From contig PHSP01000003.1 of NCBI GenBank assembly GCA_002862125.1, forward strand, positions 1,302,001 to 1,366,000: a stretch of 64,000 bases of DNA, written 5' to 3'. The translations under genes and the position numbers were made by a program. A model generated the notes under the pieces. It had not been told where the DNA came from. It saw only the letters and a list, made by a program, of their open reading frames with translations, and searched no databases. Shown piece after piece: positions 47,338 to 56,167 of the stretch; position 1 is the first letter of the stretch, and each line of letters starts with the position of its first letter. Origin of the DNA: Methylobacter sp. KS41 (GTDB lineage: Bacteria > Pseudomonadota > Gammaproteobacteria > Methylococcales > Methylomonadaceae).

Positions 47338-47922
47338 TCATTCGCCCGCCACTTGAGACCGTCTGGCGTGTGATTCCTTGGCCTTTCGCCGTAGATAGTG
47401 ACGCTTGCTGATAATGTCCGCCAGTTCTTCAGCCGCGAGTTGTCTGCGGGGGAGTGGATGTTCCAGCGCCGGCTTCCCGGCGCACCAAGAGATGCCAGCA
47501 GTGCGCCTGTTGTTCTTCACCATCCCAAACCCAAGCCTGGTCATGCAGGTGATTAGCAACCAAGAAGCTTTTTCGCCCTCACGCAAGGTTAGTCGCTGCC
47601 AAGCATCAGCTGGCTGGGCGGCCGCCCATTGGTCAACGCGTTGCGCGGCGGATTGAGGTTTACGATGGAGTGGCTGTCTGCCGCGATCTGATCACTCGGG
47701 CGCCAGCGGCTCCGGGTCTTGCAGATTAATTGTTTGATCGCAATGGGCATCCGCTCCAAACCGGCAGCCTTGTTCATCGACGCCACGCAGAAACGCCGGT
47801 TCCTTGCAGTAACCGCCGTCCAATGCCGACGTAGCCAGATTGGAATAATCCGCGCATATAGCTTTCAAACATCGCTGTGGCACCGCGAGCGGACGATGCG
47901 AAAAAGATGAAAAAGACGCCAA
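47338..47922 (-). pseudogene. Decayed IS701-type transposase fragment
   Basis: Reading the minus strand from 47922, the frame gives YCKEPAFLRGVDEQGCRFGA then HCDQTINLQDP, the DDE-transposase pattern of IS701-like elements (GYGKEPAFLRAL...DVHxDQxIYLxDP). A stop interrupts it near 47695. Further on, WQRLTLREGEKASWLL is in the main frame but AWVWDGEEQQAHCWHLLVRR is in the next one, so there is a frameshift near 47540. The element is not mobile. The ends of the insertion sequence were not found. Confidence 0.6.
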
Positions 47923-48521
47923 ATGCGCATTAAGCGCTTCTGGAAGCCCTTGAAGGTCATGAACCAGCGATGCTCTAGTATTATTGCATAATTAATCTAT
48001 ATAAAACAATGCCTTATTATACGCAGCCTCGTGTGCCCGTATAGCCCGGTTAATCTGGAAAAGTAGAATTAACAGCCAATCAGATGATGATCTTAGTTAC
48101 CTGAAAACCAGACCGAACGGATATAACAAGTTAAGTTTCTGGAGGATTTGGACGGCTATACTCTGGTTTTTACAAAAACGACAGAATAACTGAGTAAATG
48201 GTCGAATGAAGTACCATCTGCTTAAAAAACCGGCTTATCAGGAGCCATTATTAACTTGTTCCACCTGCAAGTCGATAATTTTGCAAGTGGCTCTAATGTT
48301 TATCGGATCGATTTTTCGGCTTACCCGTCACTGCTTGTGAGGCTAATGCCTAAATCTTTGGCAACGAAAAAGCCATTGCCTACAAGGCCAGAGACAAGTT
48401 AATTAATTTAATTTTCACAAGAGTTATGATAAAGTTCTCATTGTCATGTAACTAATTAAATACACTTAATATTTAGGCGGTTGCATGCCTAATAAAAATA
48501 ACAACAATGAGGTTACATTAC
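47923..48521. other. Gene-free stretch before the secreted protein gene
   Basis: About 600 bases, AT-rich, with no credible ORF. The last 100 bases upstream of 48522 should contain the promoter of the secreted protein gene. A motif GGCGGTTGCATGCCTAATAA lies about 45 bases before its start codon. Confidence 0.35.
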
Positions 48522-49034
48522 ATGAAATTTTTAAAAAGCGCTGTCGTAGCTACTACATTGGCAATTTCTTTAGGATCATTTTCGAGTACAGCCGCCGTCT
48601 GTTTGGGTATGGCATGTATGTATAATAGAATGACTCCAATTGAAGGAATTGACGCAACTTTAGGTCAAGTTACTGAAGCATTGGAAGCTATTCAGTTAAG
48701 AAACAGCGGCGGCGCAGCTGGCACTGACAAAGATAGTGACAATGTCATTATTGGCACTATCAAAAATGCATTAAATTTAAGTAAAGAAATCAATGCAAAT
48801 GACAAACTCGACCGAAATCGTAACCGCGCTAATGATTATTTAAAAAAAGCTAGAAAAGCAGTACAAGATGGCGATTTGGCTAAGGCAACAGAAGACCTGA
48901 AAGAAGCTGAGAAACGTTTTTCAGAACTTAAAGGTATGATCGACTTAACTCAAGCCGATAGAGTTTCACAACAGACCAACCTGCTAAACCGCATTATGGA
49001 CACACCCGATCCCGCAGCCGGCGCACGGAAATAA
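48522..49034 (+). CDS. Exported helical protein of unknown function
   Basis: 170 residues. The ATG at 48522 is preferred to the one at 48507 because it gives a clean signal peptide (MKFLKSAVVATTLAISLGSF, cleavage near AA-VC), with GAGG upstream. The mature part begins with two cysteines (VCLGMACMYNRM) and is otherwise helical and charged, with a Gln/Ala/Glu-rich repeat-like C-terminal half (NDYLKKARKAVQDGDLAKAT). It may be a periplasmic helical-bundle protein. No family is recognised. It lies alone between transposon debris and the conjugation genes. Confidence 0.7.
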   Translation: MKFLKSAVVATTLAISLGSFSSTAAVCLGMACMYNRMTPIEGIDATLGQVTEALEAIQLRNSGGAAGTDKDSDNVIIGTIKNALNLSKEINANDKLDRNRNRANDYLKKARKAVQDGDLAKATEDLKEAEKRFSELKGMIDLTQADRVSQQTNLLNRIMDTPDPAAGARK

Positions 49035-49328
49035 TGCAGTTATCAACTTCGCAATAATGGAACCAACGGGGAGAGAGTAAACTTTCACTCTTTCCCCGGC
49101 TATTTTGAGCTATACGAGAAACCCTGTGGACGGGGCGCGGCGTAAACTGTCCGGCTTTGTGGATAGCAGCATCAAAGGTTCGGGGATGAGAGTGACAAAC
49201 ACCGTCGCCGGAACGTTCCAACAAATTCATACCAACGGCCCTCAAAGTCTTTATAGCGTTAAGGCAAGAACGCCTATCATCCCAAGCTCATCGTTGCAAT
49301 CCTGATCTATGCCAACAGCCAAGGTGTT
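49035..49328. other. Gap between exported protein and transposon debris
   Basis: Stretch with no recognised gene. A GAGAAACCC...CGGGGCG sequence near 49115 is GC-rich but without clear pairing. Confidence 0.3.
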
Positions 49329-49490
49329 TGAAATGGTTTAATTAATCAGGACACTTCTAAAGACAGATTTATAATGTCATTAGAGGTGAAATATGAGCAA
49401 TCAAACTAAACAAAAAAGACCCCAATACACACTTGAATTTTAAAAGGATGCGGCCAAGTGAAATGGTTTAATAAAACGGGACATTTTGGA
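49329..49490 (+). mobile_element. IS3-type insertion-sequence remnant, two abutting ends
   Basis: The start of a transposase orfA (ATG at 49393; SNQTKQKRPQYTLEF then stop, KDAAK) matches the N-terminus of IS3-family OrfA proteins and ends after about 22 codons because AAA is changed to TAA and the rest is lost. Two similar end sequences (GAAATGGTTTAAT at 49330-49342 and at 49460-49472, both followed by GGACA) flank the fragment as direct repeats. It looks like two truncated copies placed head to tail. Confidence 0.5.
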
Positions 49491-49544
49491 TATAAATTTC
49501 ATATCCTTGTTTTTATCCGCTCTGTGATATTGTTCAATAAATGA

Positions 49545-49961
49545 GGAAATCAGGGCCAGATTACCGCCACCGAACAGGCGTTCATGCAAACGGTACCGGA
49601 TGCCATTGGTGGCATGATTCATAACCTGGCCCGTGAAGATGCCGGTATTGCCAAACTCTGGGCCGAAGAAGCCGCGCCGGTGATTGCCCTGGAACTGGCG
49701 CAACTGATTGTCAACGATTTGCTGAGCGCCGTGCAGACTGCCGCGCAGATCAACGACCATGCCTATGCCAAGTTGCTGATGGAGTCTCTGAAAGACGCCC
49801 GTGAACAAATTCAGGACGAATACGTCACCATCGCCGGTCGTTATGGCAATCCCCAAACCCTGATGGCGTTTTATCAGCAGCTGATGAATACCGTCAAACC
49901 GCGTCATTACGGCACTGTCGCTCAATTGCCTGCTACTGGCACGGCCTGGTCGAGTCCTTGA
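49545..49961 (+). pseudogene. TraH-like conjugation protein, C-terminal fragment
   Basis: The frame is open only from 49545, just after a TGA, and encodes about 138 residues (QITATEQAFMQTVPDAIGGM onward) ending in YGTVAQLPATGTAWSSP. The helical C-terminal pattern (LIVNDLLSAVQTAAQ, then LMNTVKPRHYG) resembles the end of F-type TraH and the related conjugative-element proteins that precede TraG. The 5' part has been removed, most likely by the adjacent transposon remnant. The TraG gene follows 69 bases later, in the order expected for a mating-pair assembly operon. Confidence 0.5.
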
Positions 49962-50030
49962 TAACTCTTCAAGGTTTCCGGCTTAAGGTCAATCTACAAC
50001 GACTGATAATCTGTTCAAGGTAGGCATTCT

Positions 50031-53000
50031 ATGTTTGACATCTTTTCCGTGGGCGATTCAGCCTATTTGCAAGCGGTACTCAATGCCGTCGCCATGATTG
50101 CCGGCACCGGCGATTACCGCACCGCCGCCGGCGTAGGCGGCCTGATCGGCGTGATTATCATCATGCTGCGGGCGTTAATGCAGTGGGATGGCCGGGGCAT
50201 TCGCTATCAGGATCTGTTTCTGGCCTATGTGTTGTGGTTAATGCTGTATGCGCCGTCGGTCAAGGTGTTCATTGAAGATGCCTATACCGGTAGCGTAGTG
50301 GCGGTCGATAATGTCCCCCTGGGACCAGCCGTGGTGGGCAGCGTGATGTCGAACATGGGTTATCGCACCACCCGTTTGTTCGAACAGGCTTTTGCCATGC
50401 CGTCGATGACCGGCCATGGTTTTGCCGATAGTCTGCAAACCTTGACGGCGGTGCGCAAGAACCTTTTATCCCGCGTTAGCTTGGGTGCTGCCAATACGCC
50501 CAATGCCGGCAGCGATATGGAAACCTCCTTTGCCAATTACGTCCGGGAATGTACCCTGACCGGGGTGGATTTGAACCTGAAATCGGTCGATGCCATTCTG
50601 CGCGATGCCGAACCCCTCGATGCCCTTCGTTTTGACTCCGACATCTACATGACCGAAATCTACGTCGGCGGCCAGCCACAAACGAAGACCTGTACCGATG
50701 CCTGGACGGATTTGGGGGTAGTGGCGAATGGCGCTTTCAGCACCGCACTGGAAAGTCTGCTGCAGCAAACTCTGGGTGTACAGGCGGCGGCCGATACCGT
50801 GCCGAAAATCCAGGATGCCTTTGATGCCCTGGCGGGGCCGGGTGTTATCAATGCCGCCGATTACATGTTGATGTCGGCGATTATGCCGATGTTTGAAAAA
50901 GGTGTCATTGGCCGTCACGAAGATGCGATGCACTGGACCAAAGCATCGATGATCGAACAAGCCATCCAGCAGCGTAATACCCAATGGGCGGCGGAACAAA
51001 CCCTGTTTGCCAGGATTGTCCGGCCTATGATGGCTTTTATCGAAGGCTTGAGTTATGCGATTGCACCCATCATGGCGTTCGTAGTGCTATTCGGCAGTGT
51101 CGGCTTGCGGATGAACATCGGTTACTTTTCCATGCTGTTATGGATACAGCTATGGATGCCGATTCTGGCCGTGATCAATTTGTTCATCAATATGTCGGCG
51201 GCCGGCAAAATGGCGGCCTTGACCTCAGCCAACTACAATCTGCCGTCGATGATGGGCATTTACCAACTGGATATGGAATTGCAGCAATGGCTGTCGATTG
51301 GCGGTATGTTGGCCGCGTCAACACCGGCCATCACCTTAATGCTGATTTATCGCGGCGCCATTACCGCCACGCATTTTCTGGGACGGATGGATGGCGGCGA
51401 TTATGTCAATGAGAAAATCGCCAGTCCGGATGTCATCAGTCCGGCGCCGGTCTTGAACGCCCAGCCCCTGCATCAATACAGTCCGCTTTCGGCGGTGACA
51501 CTGACCGGCAGCGACAAAGTGCTGCCCAGCTTTACAGCGGGACGGGATATGAGTGCCGCGGTAGCTTCTGCCTACCATGCCTCCGAGCAAGCCACCCGCA
51601 GTTTCATGGACAGCGTGTCGTCAACCGCTGCCAAATCAAGTAGCATTACCAACGATGCCTTTGACAGCCATTCATTGGGTCAGCAGATTGCCAGCAGTAC
51701 CAGTCATACCGACGCCTATAACCGCCAGTTTGGTGAAGCCTTTGCCAAGAAACATGCGGATACGGGCATATCGGCCGATCATTTTTCGGCGCTGGTCGCC
51801 GGTAGCGCCAATGCCGGTGCCAAGCTGTCAGATGACCGCCTGGGTGCCGCCATTTCAGGACGACTACAGAATGATTTTAAAGTCGGCCAGGATAAAGCCG
51901 ACACGGTTGCCGCCGATATTAACCAAACCGTCAATGACAATCAGGGCTATCAGGCAGGCTTGGCCAAAAGTCTGGCGATGGATGCGCAATCCGGGACGCG
52001 CAATGTGGCCTCAATGGGCCTACAAAACCAATCCTTATCGTCGTTACAGCACAGTGCCATGGATGCTATTTCCGCGTCGGAAAGCTATCAAAAAACGCTA
52101 TCGGCACAACAGCGCTTCGGCGCTCAAGCCAGCTTCGGTGCCGCAGAGACCGGCTTGAAACTGGCCAGTGACGGCGCCTTGATGGAACGGCTGGATCACA
52201 CGCTTGATCAATATGGGCTTCGCGGTGATGCCCAGCGTTTGGCCTCGCAGTGGAAAGCAGCCGGATGGATAGCCGACAGTGACCAGGCCTATGCGGCAGC
52301 GGGCATGTCCTTGTTAACGGGCTTTTCCTCACCCAGTTATCGAACTTTGGATAACCAGCAATCACGCAGCGCCGAAATAGCAGGTTACCAGTTGTTGGGC
52401 GATGCGTTTCATGCGCCAACAGCAGATGCAAGCTGGATTCCTGATAAAAACGAGAGTCTTAAAACCCAGGCACCCGCCATGGGCAGTGTTCAGTCCATTG
52501 TTGAACACGCAAACCTTGTTGATCCGCGACAAGAAGCGGAAGGTGCTACACATCGGGCGCAAAGCCAGATCAACAGGACACACGGCCGAATTACGACGGG
52601 TGAGAAAGCCATTGAGGCGGATTATGCTCAGAACCTCAAGGCAATAGATCAGCATTCGAGTGAGGGTTTTGCCGAGATGGGGCAAATCAAGGCCGAGCAT
52701 TTTAGAGCAGCAATAGCTTCAGCGGCGAACAGCACTCCGTCAGCAGCGGAGTTTTCTTACAACACGCTGGGTGGCAGTCTTTATAACACGGCCAAAAATA
52801 TTGAAGCGTTTGGTGCGGCTAGCAATCAAGGTCTTAAAGAATTTGTAACCCATGCTCAGGATGCCTATTCAAAGACAGCTGATTTTTGGGATGCCATCAA
52901 ATACGGCGCCTCACAATCATATTCCGGCTTTAAACAAGCAACGCAAACTTGGGCCGATCAGCGGGTTAATGAGGTGGCCGACAAACTAACGCCGAACCAA

Positions 53001-53228
53001 CAAGCCTATTACCGTGCAGCCATGTTCGAAGCGTTTGCAGGAATCGTCGTTGTCGGAGATTATGGTGGCAGCATGGGTGAGGCAAGACAACGACTACTCG
53101 ATGAAGAAGGTGACGCAGATGGCGACAACATTGCCAAGTTGTTAAGAAGTGCGGCAGGACAAAACAGGCCGGATCTGATTGATCAGATCGGTAACTTTAA
53201 CCGCGCACGCGGTCGGGTTAACTACTAA
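50031..53228 (+). CDS. traG: Conjugative-transfer mating-pair stabilisation protein TraG (N-terminal domain type)
   Basis: 1065 residues. The first about 480 residues contain several hydrophobic helices (RTAAGVGGLIGVIIIML and later IAPIMAFVVLFGSVGLRM, LWIQLWMPILAVINLFINM), and the long soluble C-terminal part is rich in Ala, Ser and Gln. This is the layout of F-type TraG, an inner-membrane protein with a large domain that acts in pilus assembly and mating-pair stabilisation. The gene appears intact, although its partners are not in the window. Confidence 0.8.
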   Translation: MFDIFSVGDSAYLQAVLNAVAMIAGTGDYRTAAGVGGLIGVIIIMLRALMQWDGRGIRYQDLFLAYVLWLMLYAPSVKVFIEDAYTGSVVAVDNVPLGPAVVGSVMSNMGYRTTRLFEQAFAMPSMTGHGFADSLQTLTAVRKNLLSRVSLGAANTPNAGSDMETSFANYVRECTLTGVDLNLKSVDAILRDAEPLDALRFDSDIYMTEIYVGGQPQTKTCTDAWTDLGVVANGAFSTALESLLQQTLGVQAAADTVPKIQDAFDALAGPGVINAADYMLMSAIMPMFEKGVIGRHEDAMHWTKASMIEQAIQQRNTQWAAEQTLFARIVRPMMAFIEGLSYAIAPIMAFVVLFGSVGLRMNIGYFSMLLWIQLWMPILAVINLFINMSAAGKMAALTSANYNLPSMMGIYQLDMELQQWLSIGGMLAASTPAITLMLIYRGAITATHFLGRMDGGDYVNEKIASPDVISPAPVLNAQPLHQYSPLSAVTLTGSDKVLPSFTAGRDMSAAVASAYHASEQATRSFMDSVSSTAAKSSSITNDAFDSHSLGQQIASSTSHTDAYNRQFGEAFAKKHADTGISADHFSALVAGSANAGAKLSDDRLGAAISGRLQNDFKVGQDKADTVAADINQTVNDNQGYQAGLAKSLAMDAQSGTRNVASMGLQNQSLSSLQHSAMDAISASESYQKTLSAQQRFGAQASFGAAETGLKLASDGALMERLDHTLDQYGLRGDAQRLASQWKAAGWIADSDQAYAAAGMSLLTGFSSPSYRTLDNQQSRSAEIAGYQLLGDAFHAPTADASWIPDKNESLKTQAPAMGSVQSIVEHANLVDPRQEAEGATHRAQSQINRTHGRITTGEKAIEADYAQNLKAIDQHSSEGFAEMGQIKAEHFRAAIASAANSTPSAAEFSYNTLGGSLYNTAKNIEAFGAASNQGLKEFVTHAQDAYSKTADFWDAIKYGASQSYSGFKQATQTWADQRVNEVADKLTPNQQAYYRAAMFEAFAGIVVVGDYGGSMGEARQRLLDEEGDADGDNIAKLLRSAAGQNRPDLIDQIGNFNRARGRVNY

Positions 53229-53238
53229 GCAGTCTATT

Positions 53239-53841
53239 TTACCTTGTTGATCTTAGTGCTTGAAATAAGCCGGCGATGACGCCGCGTGCCAACATGACAA
53301 AGGAAAATTGAACAATGTAAGGGATGAGATCATCACGCTCGATAGCTATGACCATTGCAACCAGGACTAATGCAGCCCAATAGTAATTGCTCTCATGGGA
53401 TAGTCTTGCGGCTGTCTGCTCGACACATTGAAAAAGCAGTTCTGCAATCGCAATAGCTGCGAAGATAATGGTTCCGAATGCGGCAAAGAGAGACAGGTTG
53501 CTAGGTAAGATTCCCCAAGGACTCGGAAACCATACTAATCCGAAACATAAAGCCACAATCGCAAGCCATTTAAAAGCAGAAAACGACAATGTGCGGGTGT
53601 GAAAACGCTGCATAAATCGCTGTAAGCCGCTGGGAAACTTCATGAAAGTGGTTCCACAGAAAGGACAAATGGATCGCAAGGGTTGGCCATAATAGCTGAC
53701 CACTCGAGGCACCATGGTCCGGTTGCAGGCGTGGCAATTGACGGTGGCATGCCGGCCGGTATAAAGGGGCTTTACCAGTGTACTTTGCAGAGGCCGGGGG
53801 GATAATTTGAAGCGCTTTGAATGGGGTGTGAATGAGGACAT
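53239..53841 (-). CDS. Zinc-ribbon membrane protein, unknown
   Basis: 200 residues. An N-terminal zinc ribbon (NCHACNRTMVPRVVSYYG and SICPFCGTTF, giving two CxxC pairs) is followed by about four membrane helices. It may be an inner-membrane sensor or entry-exclusion-like protein, but no family is recognised. It is convergent with traG, 10 bases apart, and lies before the FlhC-like gene. Confidence 0.65.
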   Translation of the reverse strand: MSSFTPHSKRFKLSPRPLQSTLVKPLYTGRHATVNCHACNRTMVPRVVSYYGQPLRSICPFCGTTFMKFPSGLQRFMQRFHTRTLSFSAFKWLAIVALCFGLVWFPSPWGILPSNLSLFAAFGTIIFAAIAIAELLFQCVEQTAARLSHESNYYWAALVLVAMVIAIERDDLIPYIVQFSFVMLARGVIAGLFQALRSTR

Positions 53842-53937
53842 TATTGATCTCTGGCAGAACTCAATAAAAGTATGATACTTCGATCAGGATGAGTTGCCAA
53901 GACCCTGTCTGTCCTGCCGGAAACTTAAGCTCTACTG

Positions 53938-54501
53938 TTATATCACCCGTTGAGCGCTTTCTTTTTTGCGCAGATTATCCAGCACGCAAATCTGGCAGGT
54001 TGGCGGAAACTTGCTGTTATAGATAACGAAGGTGTCGCCATGACAGCTTTCACAATACTGCAGAGCGGCTAAACCAATTTTTAGCGCTTGCGCGATGGCC
54101 CAGGCTTCGCTGAAATTGGCAGGGCGCACCTTGTCGTAAGGTCTGCGTTCGCGGCGATGGTTTGGGAATGTTTCACAAAAAAAATCCCAGGCAAAAATAA
54201 TGGCAGGCACATCCATTTCAGTCTTGATGTCGACTTGACTGGCATTGCGATAAAGGGACGCAAATAAGGACATGTACAGCAACGATTCCCGTACTTGAGG
54301 AATGGCATCAATGGCTGGAAGTAAACCCGATCTTGGACTTTCACCTTGGTGGATGGCCCGATGCATATCGCGAATTTCCGGGAGGCTGATGCTTTTAATC
54401 AGTTGGCTGATATACGACGTTCTTAGTTTTCGTTTAAGCAGTTCATAAGCCAGGCGATAGTCTTCGAGTTGCTCCTCATAGGACAAACCTTGAATGATCA
54501 T
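53938..54501 (-). CDS. FlhC-like transcriptional activator of an integrative conjugative element (SetC/AcaC type)
   Basis: 187 residues, FlhC family. The helical core includes GESPRSGLLP, and a C-terminal zinc site is formed by YCESCHGDTF and PTCQICVLDN (two CxxC pairs). In flagellated bacteria FlhDC drives flagellar genes, but SXT/R391 and IncC elements carry homologues (SetCD, AcaCD) that switch on transfer genes. The neighbouring transglycosylase and traG favour that role; no flagellar gene is nearby. It overlaps the FlhD-like gene by four bases. Confidence 0.75.
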   Translation of the reverse strand: MIIQGLSYEEQLEDYRLAYELLKRKLRTSYISQLIKSISLPEIRDMHRAIHQGESPRSGLLPAIDAIPQVRESLLYMSLFASLYRNASQVDIKTEMDVPAIIFAWDFFCETFPNHRRERRPYDKVRPANFSEAWAIAQALKIGLAALQYCESCHGDTFVIYNSKFPPTCQICVLDNLRKKESAQRVI

Positions 54502-54806
54502 GTTTTAAAGCCTGGCTTGCCCAGGAACATTCTCAGCCGGCGGGCTCTTTGTTCAAAGGGTTCATTACCCACCGGATCGTTACGCAAGAAGCTCGGCCAA
54601 GAGCTGACGGGGAACCTGGGCGCAAAACTGAGCACATCACTGCGTGCCAGTGCTTTCAACTGAGCAACCGGCATTGTCGACAAAATGTTAACGGCTTCCG
54701 GTGTTAAACCGAGACTGGCCATGGCTTGTTGAATACGGCCGGATTGGATCAACTCATGAGCCAAGATCAGATAGTCCAGATTCAGGTTGTAGATATTGTC
54801 ATCCAT
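54498..54806 (-). CDS. FlhD-like partner of the FlhC-like activator
   Basis: 102 residues from the ATG at 54806, chosen because it gives the standard FlhD start (YNLNLDYLILAHELI). The frame is open further upstream to 54884, but that would overlap the transglycosylase gene. The MASLGLTPEAVNILSTMPVA block matches the FlhD dimerisation core. It would form a heterohexamer with the FlhC-like protein to bind DNA. FlhD- and FlhC-like genes in this order, preceded by a lytic transglycosylase, recall the SXT/IncC regulatory operon. Confidence 0.7.
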   Translation of the reverse strand: MDDNIYNLNLDYLILAHELIQSGRIQQAMASLGLTPEAVNILSTMPVAQLKALARSDVLSFAPRFPVSSWPSFLRNDPVGNEPFEQRARRLRMFLGKPGFKT

Positions 54807-54819
54807 AGCGCTAACCCGA

Positions 54820-55515
54820 TCAGAGCACTGTCCTGATTTGATCGGCAACGGCCAACACCTTTCGTCCATAAGCGACGGCCGCACTCATATTTTGCCAACT
54901 GTGATAGCGACCTATTCCTAAAACCAGATCGTTGGGTACGGATTGGATAGCTTCCGCCAATACCAAAGCACCGATTTGTAAATTGGTGACGGGGTTAAGC
55001 AGTTGCTCAGGCTTGTCGACCCGGTGACCCTGCCAGTGGACATTGATTTGCATCAGTCCCACATCAATATTCCGGCTGCCCTCGGCAAGGGTGTTATTTA
55101 AAATAGTCCGTGCTTCCTGTTGGGAGGCAGGGATAATTGATTTGCCGGATTTGTTCAGCGCCCAAGGCCATGGGGTTACCTGATTTTTGGTAATGCCTTT
55201 TGCCGATTCAATCAGGGCGACAGCATATAAAACGTAAGGATCCAGTTGATGACGGTTCGCTATTTGCCACCATAGTGTGTTCTGAAGCTTGTTGGTGAAA
55301 CCCTTGGTTTTCTTTGGTGTAGTCGCAACAGTAAAATGTTTTAGCGAAGTATTATTCTCCTGCGCTATGCTGGTTTTGCCGAAAATAAAGCACGACAAAA
55401 TGAGTAAAGCCGAGGTAACGATTTTGGTTGTTTGTTGCCTACTCCGAAAGCGCCAAGGTTCGGCAAGGTTTAGATTCGACGATTGAACGCGGTTATGTAA
55501 ATGAGTGATCAGCAT
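54820..55515 (-). CDS. Lytic transglycosylase (SLT domain) of the conjugative element
   Basis: 231 residues. An N-terminal membrane or signal segment (SALLILSCFIFGKTSIAQ) is followed by an SLT domain: the catalytic glutamate in ALIESAKG (about residue 101), then GLMQINVHWQGH and the C-terminal AAVAYGRKVLAVADQI. Conjugative systems use such enzymes to open peptidoglycan locally for the transfer apparatus. It is the first gene of the slt-flhD-flhC operon (14 bases before the FlhD ATG). Confidence 0.85.
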   Translation of the reverse strand: MLITHLHNRVQSSNLNLAEPWRFRSRQQTTKIVTSALLILSCFIFGKTSIAQENNTSLKHFTVATTPKKTKGFTNKLQNTLWWQIANRHQLDPYVLYAVALIESAKGITKNQVTPWPWALNKSGKSIIPASQQEARTILNNTLAEGSRNIDVGLMQINVHWQGHRVDKPEQLLNPVTNLQIGALVLAEAIQSVPNDLVLGIGRYHSWQNMSAAVAYGRKVLAVADQIRTVL

Positions 55516-55810
55516 ATTAGACAGGCATCATGGGTAATGATGTGAGTCTAATTAATGGCTGCCATTTCTATACGCTAGAAAAACAACCGATTGAGGCCTA
55601 TTTAGATGATTTATTGAGGGTAAGAATCATGCTGTTATTCGGCATTAAAATTGGCCGGCAAGAATTACTCTCGTAGGGTTTTATTATTGGATACGACAAA
55701 AATGAGGGGAAATTGATATGTCTCGATGAAAGGTATTGTTTTAATGGTGGCAAACAACGGTTTTGTATCCTGTTAAAATATAGGCCTTATTAAGTTAAGG
55801 GAGTTAAACA
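55516..55810. other. Divergent region between transglycosylase operon and HU/IHF gene
   Basis: 295 AT-rich bases. A -10-like TTAAAAT (about 55773) lies in front of the HU/IHF gene. Regulatory sites of the FlhDC type could lie here but none could be identified with confidence. Confidence 0.35.
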
Positions 55811-56116
55811 GTGGTTAAGTCAGATCTAGTGAATTCGCTCAATCAGAAATTACCTGAACTTCAGAAACGGGATGTGGAGTTGGCGCTTAATTGCATCTTG
55901 GGGCAGTTGGAGAATGCCTTAGTTCAGGGTGAACGCATTGAGATCAGAGGCTTTGGGAGTTTTGATCTAAGGCATCGGCCTCCCCGGATTGCGCGTAATC
56001 CTAAATCAGGTGAAGCCGTTCATTTACCCGCTAAAGTAGCTATTCATTTTAAGCCGGGCAAAGAGATGCGAGACCGAGTGAATGCTGCGAGTGATACAGT
56101 TGGCATAACGGAATAA
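55811..56116 (+). CDS. HU/IHF-family DNA-bending protein (IHF-beta-like)
   Basis: 101 residues, GTG start with GGGAG seven bases upstream. The family core IEIRGFGSFDLRHRPPRIAR and NPKSGEAVHLPAKVAIHFKP (about residues 44-85) contains the beta-arm with the intercalating proline. It resembles the IHF beta chain more than HU but is not the main chromosomal IHF judging by its surroundings. It may shape DNA for recombination or transcription in the mobile element. Confidence 0.9.
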   Translation: MVKSDLVNSLNQKLPELQKRDVELALNCILGQLENALVQGERIEIRGFGSFDLRHRPPRIARNPKSGEAVHLPAKVAIHFKPGKEMRDRVNAASDTVGITE

Positions 56117-56167
56117 GGGTTTACATTTTCAATTGTTCGCGAAAGACTAAATCGACAGGTGGGTGTC

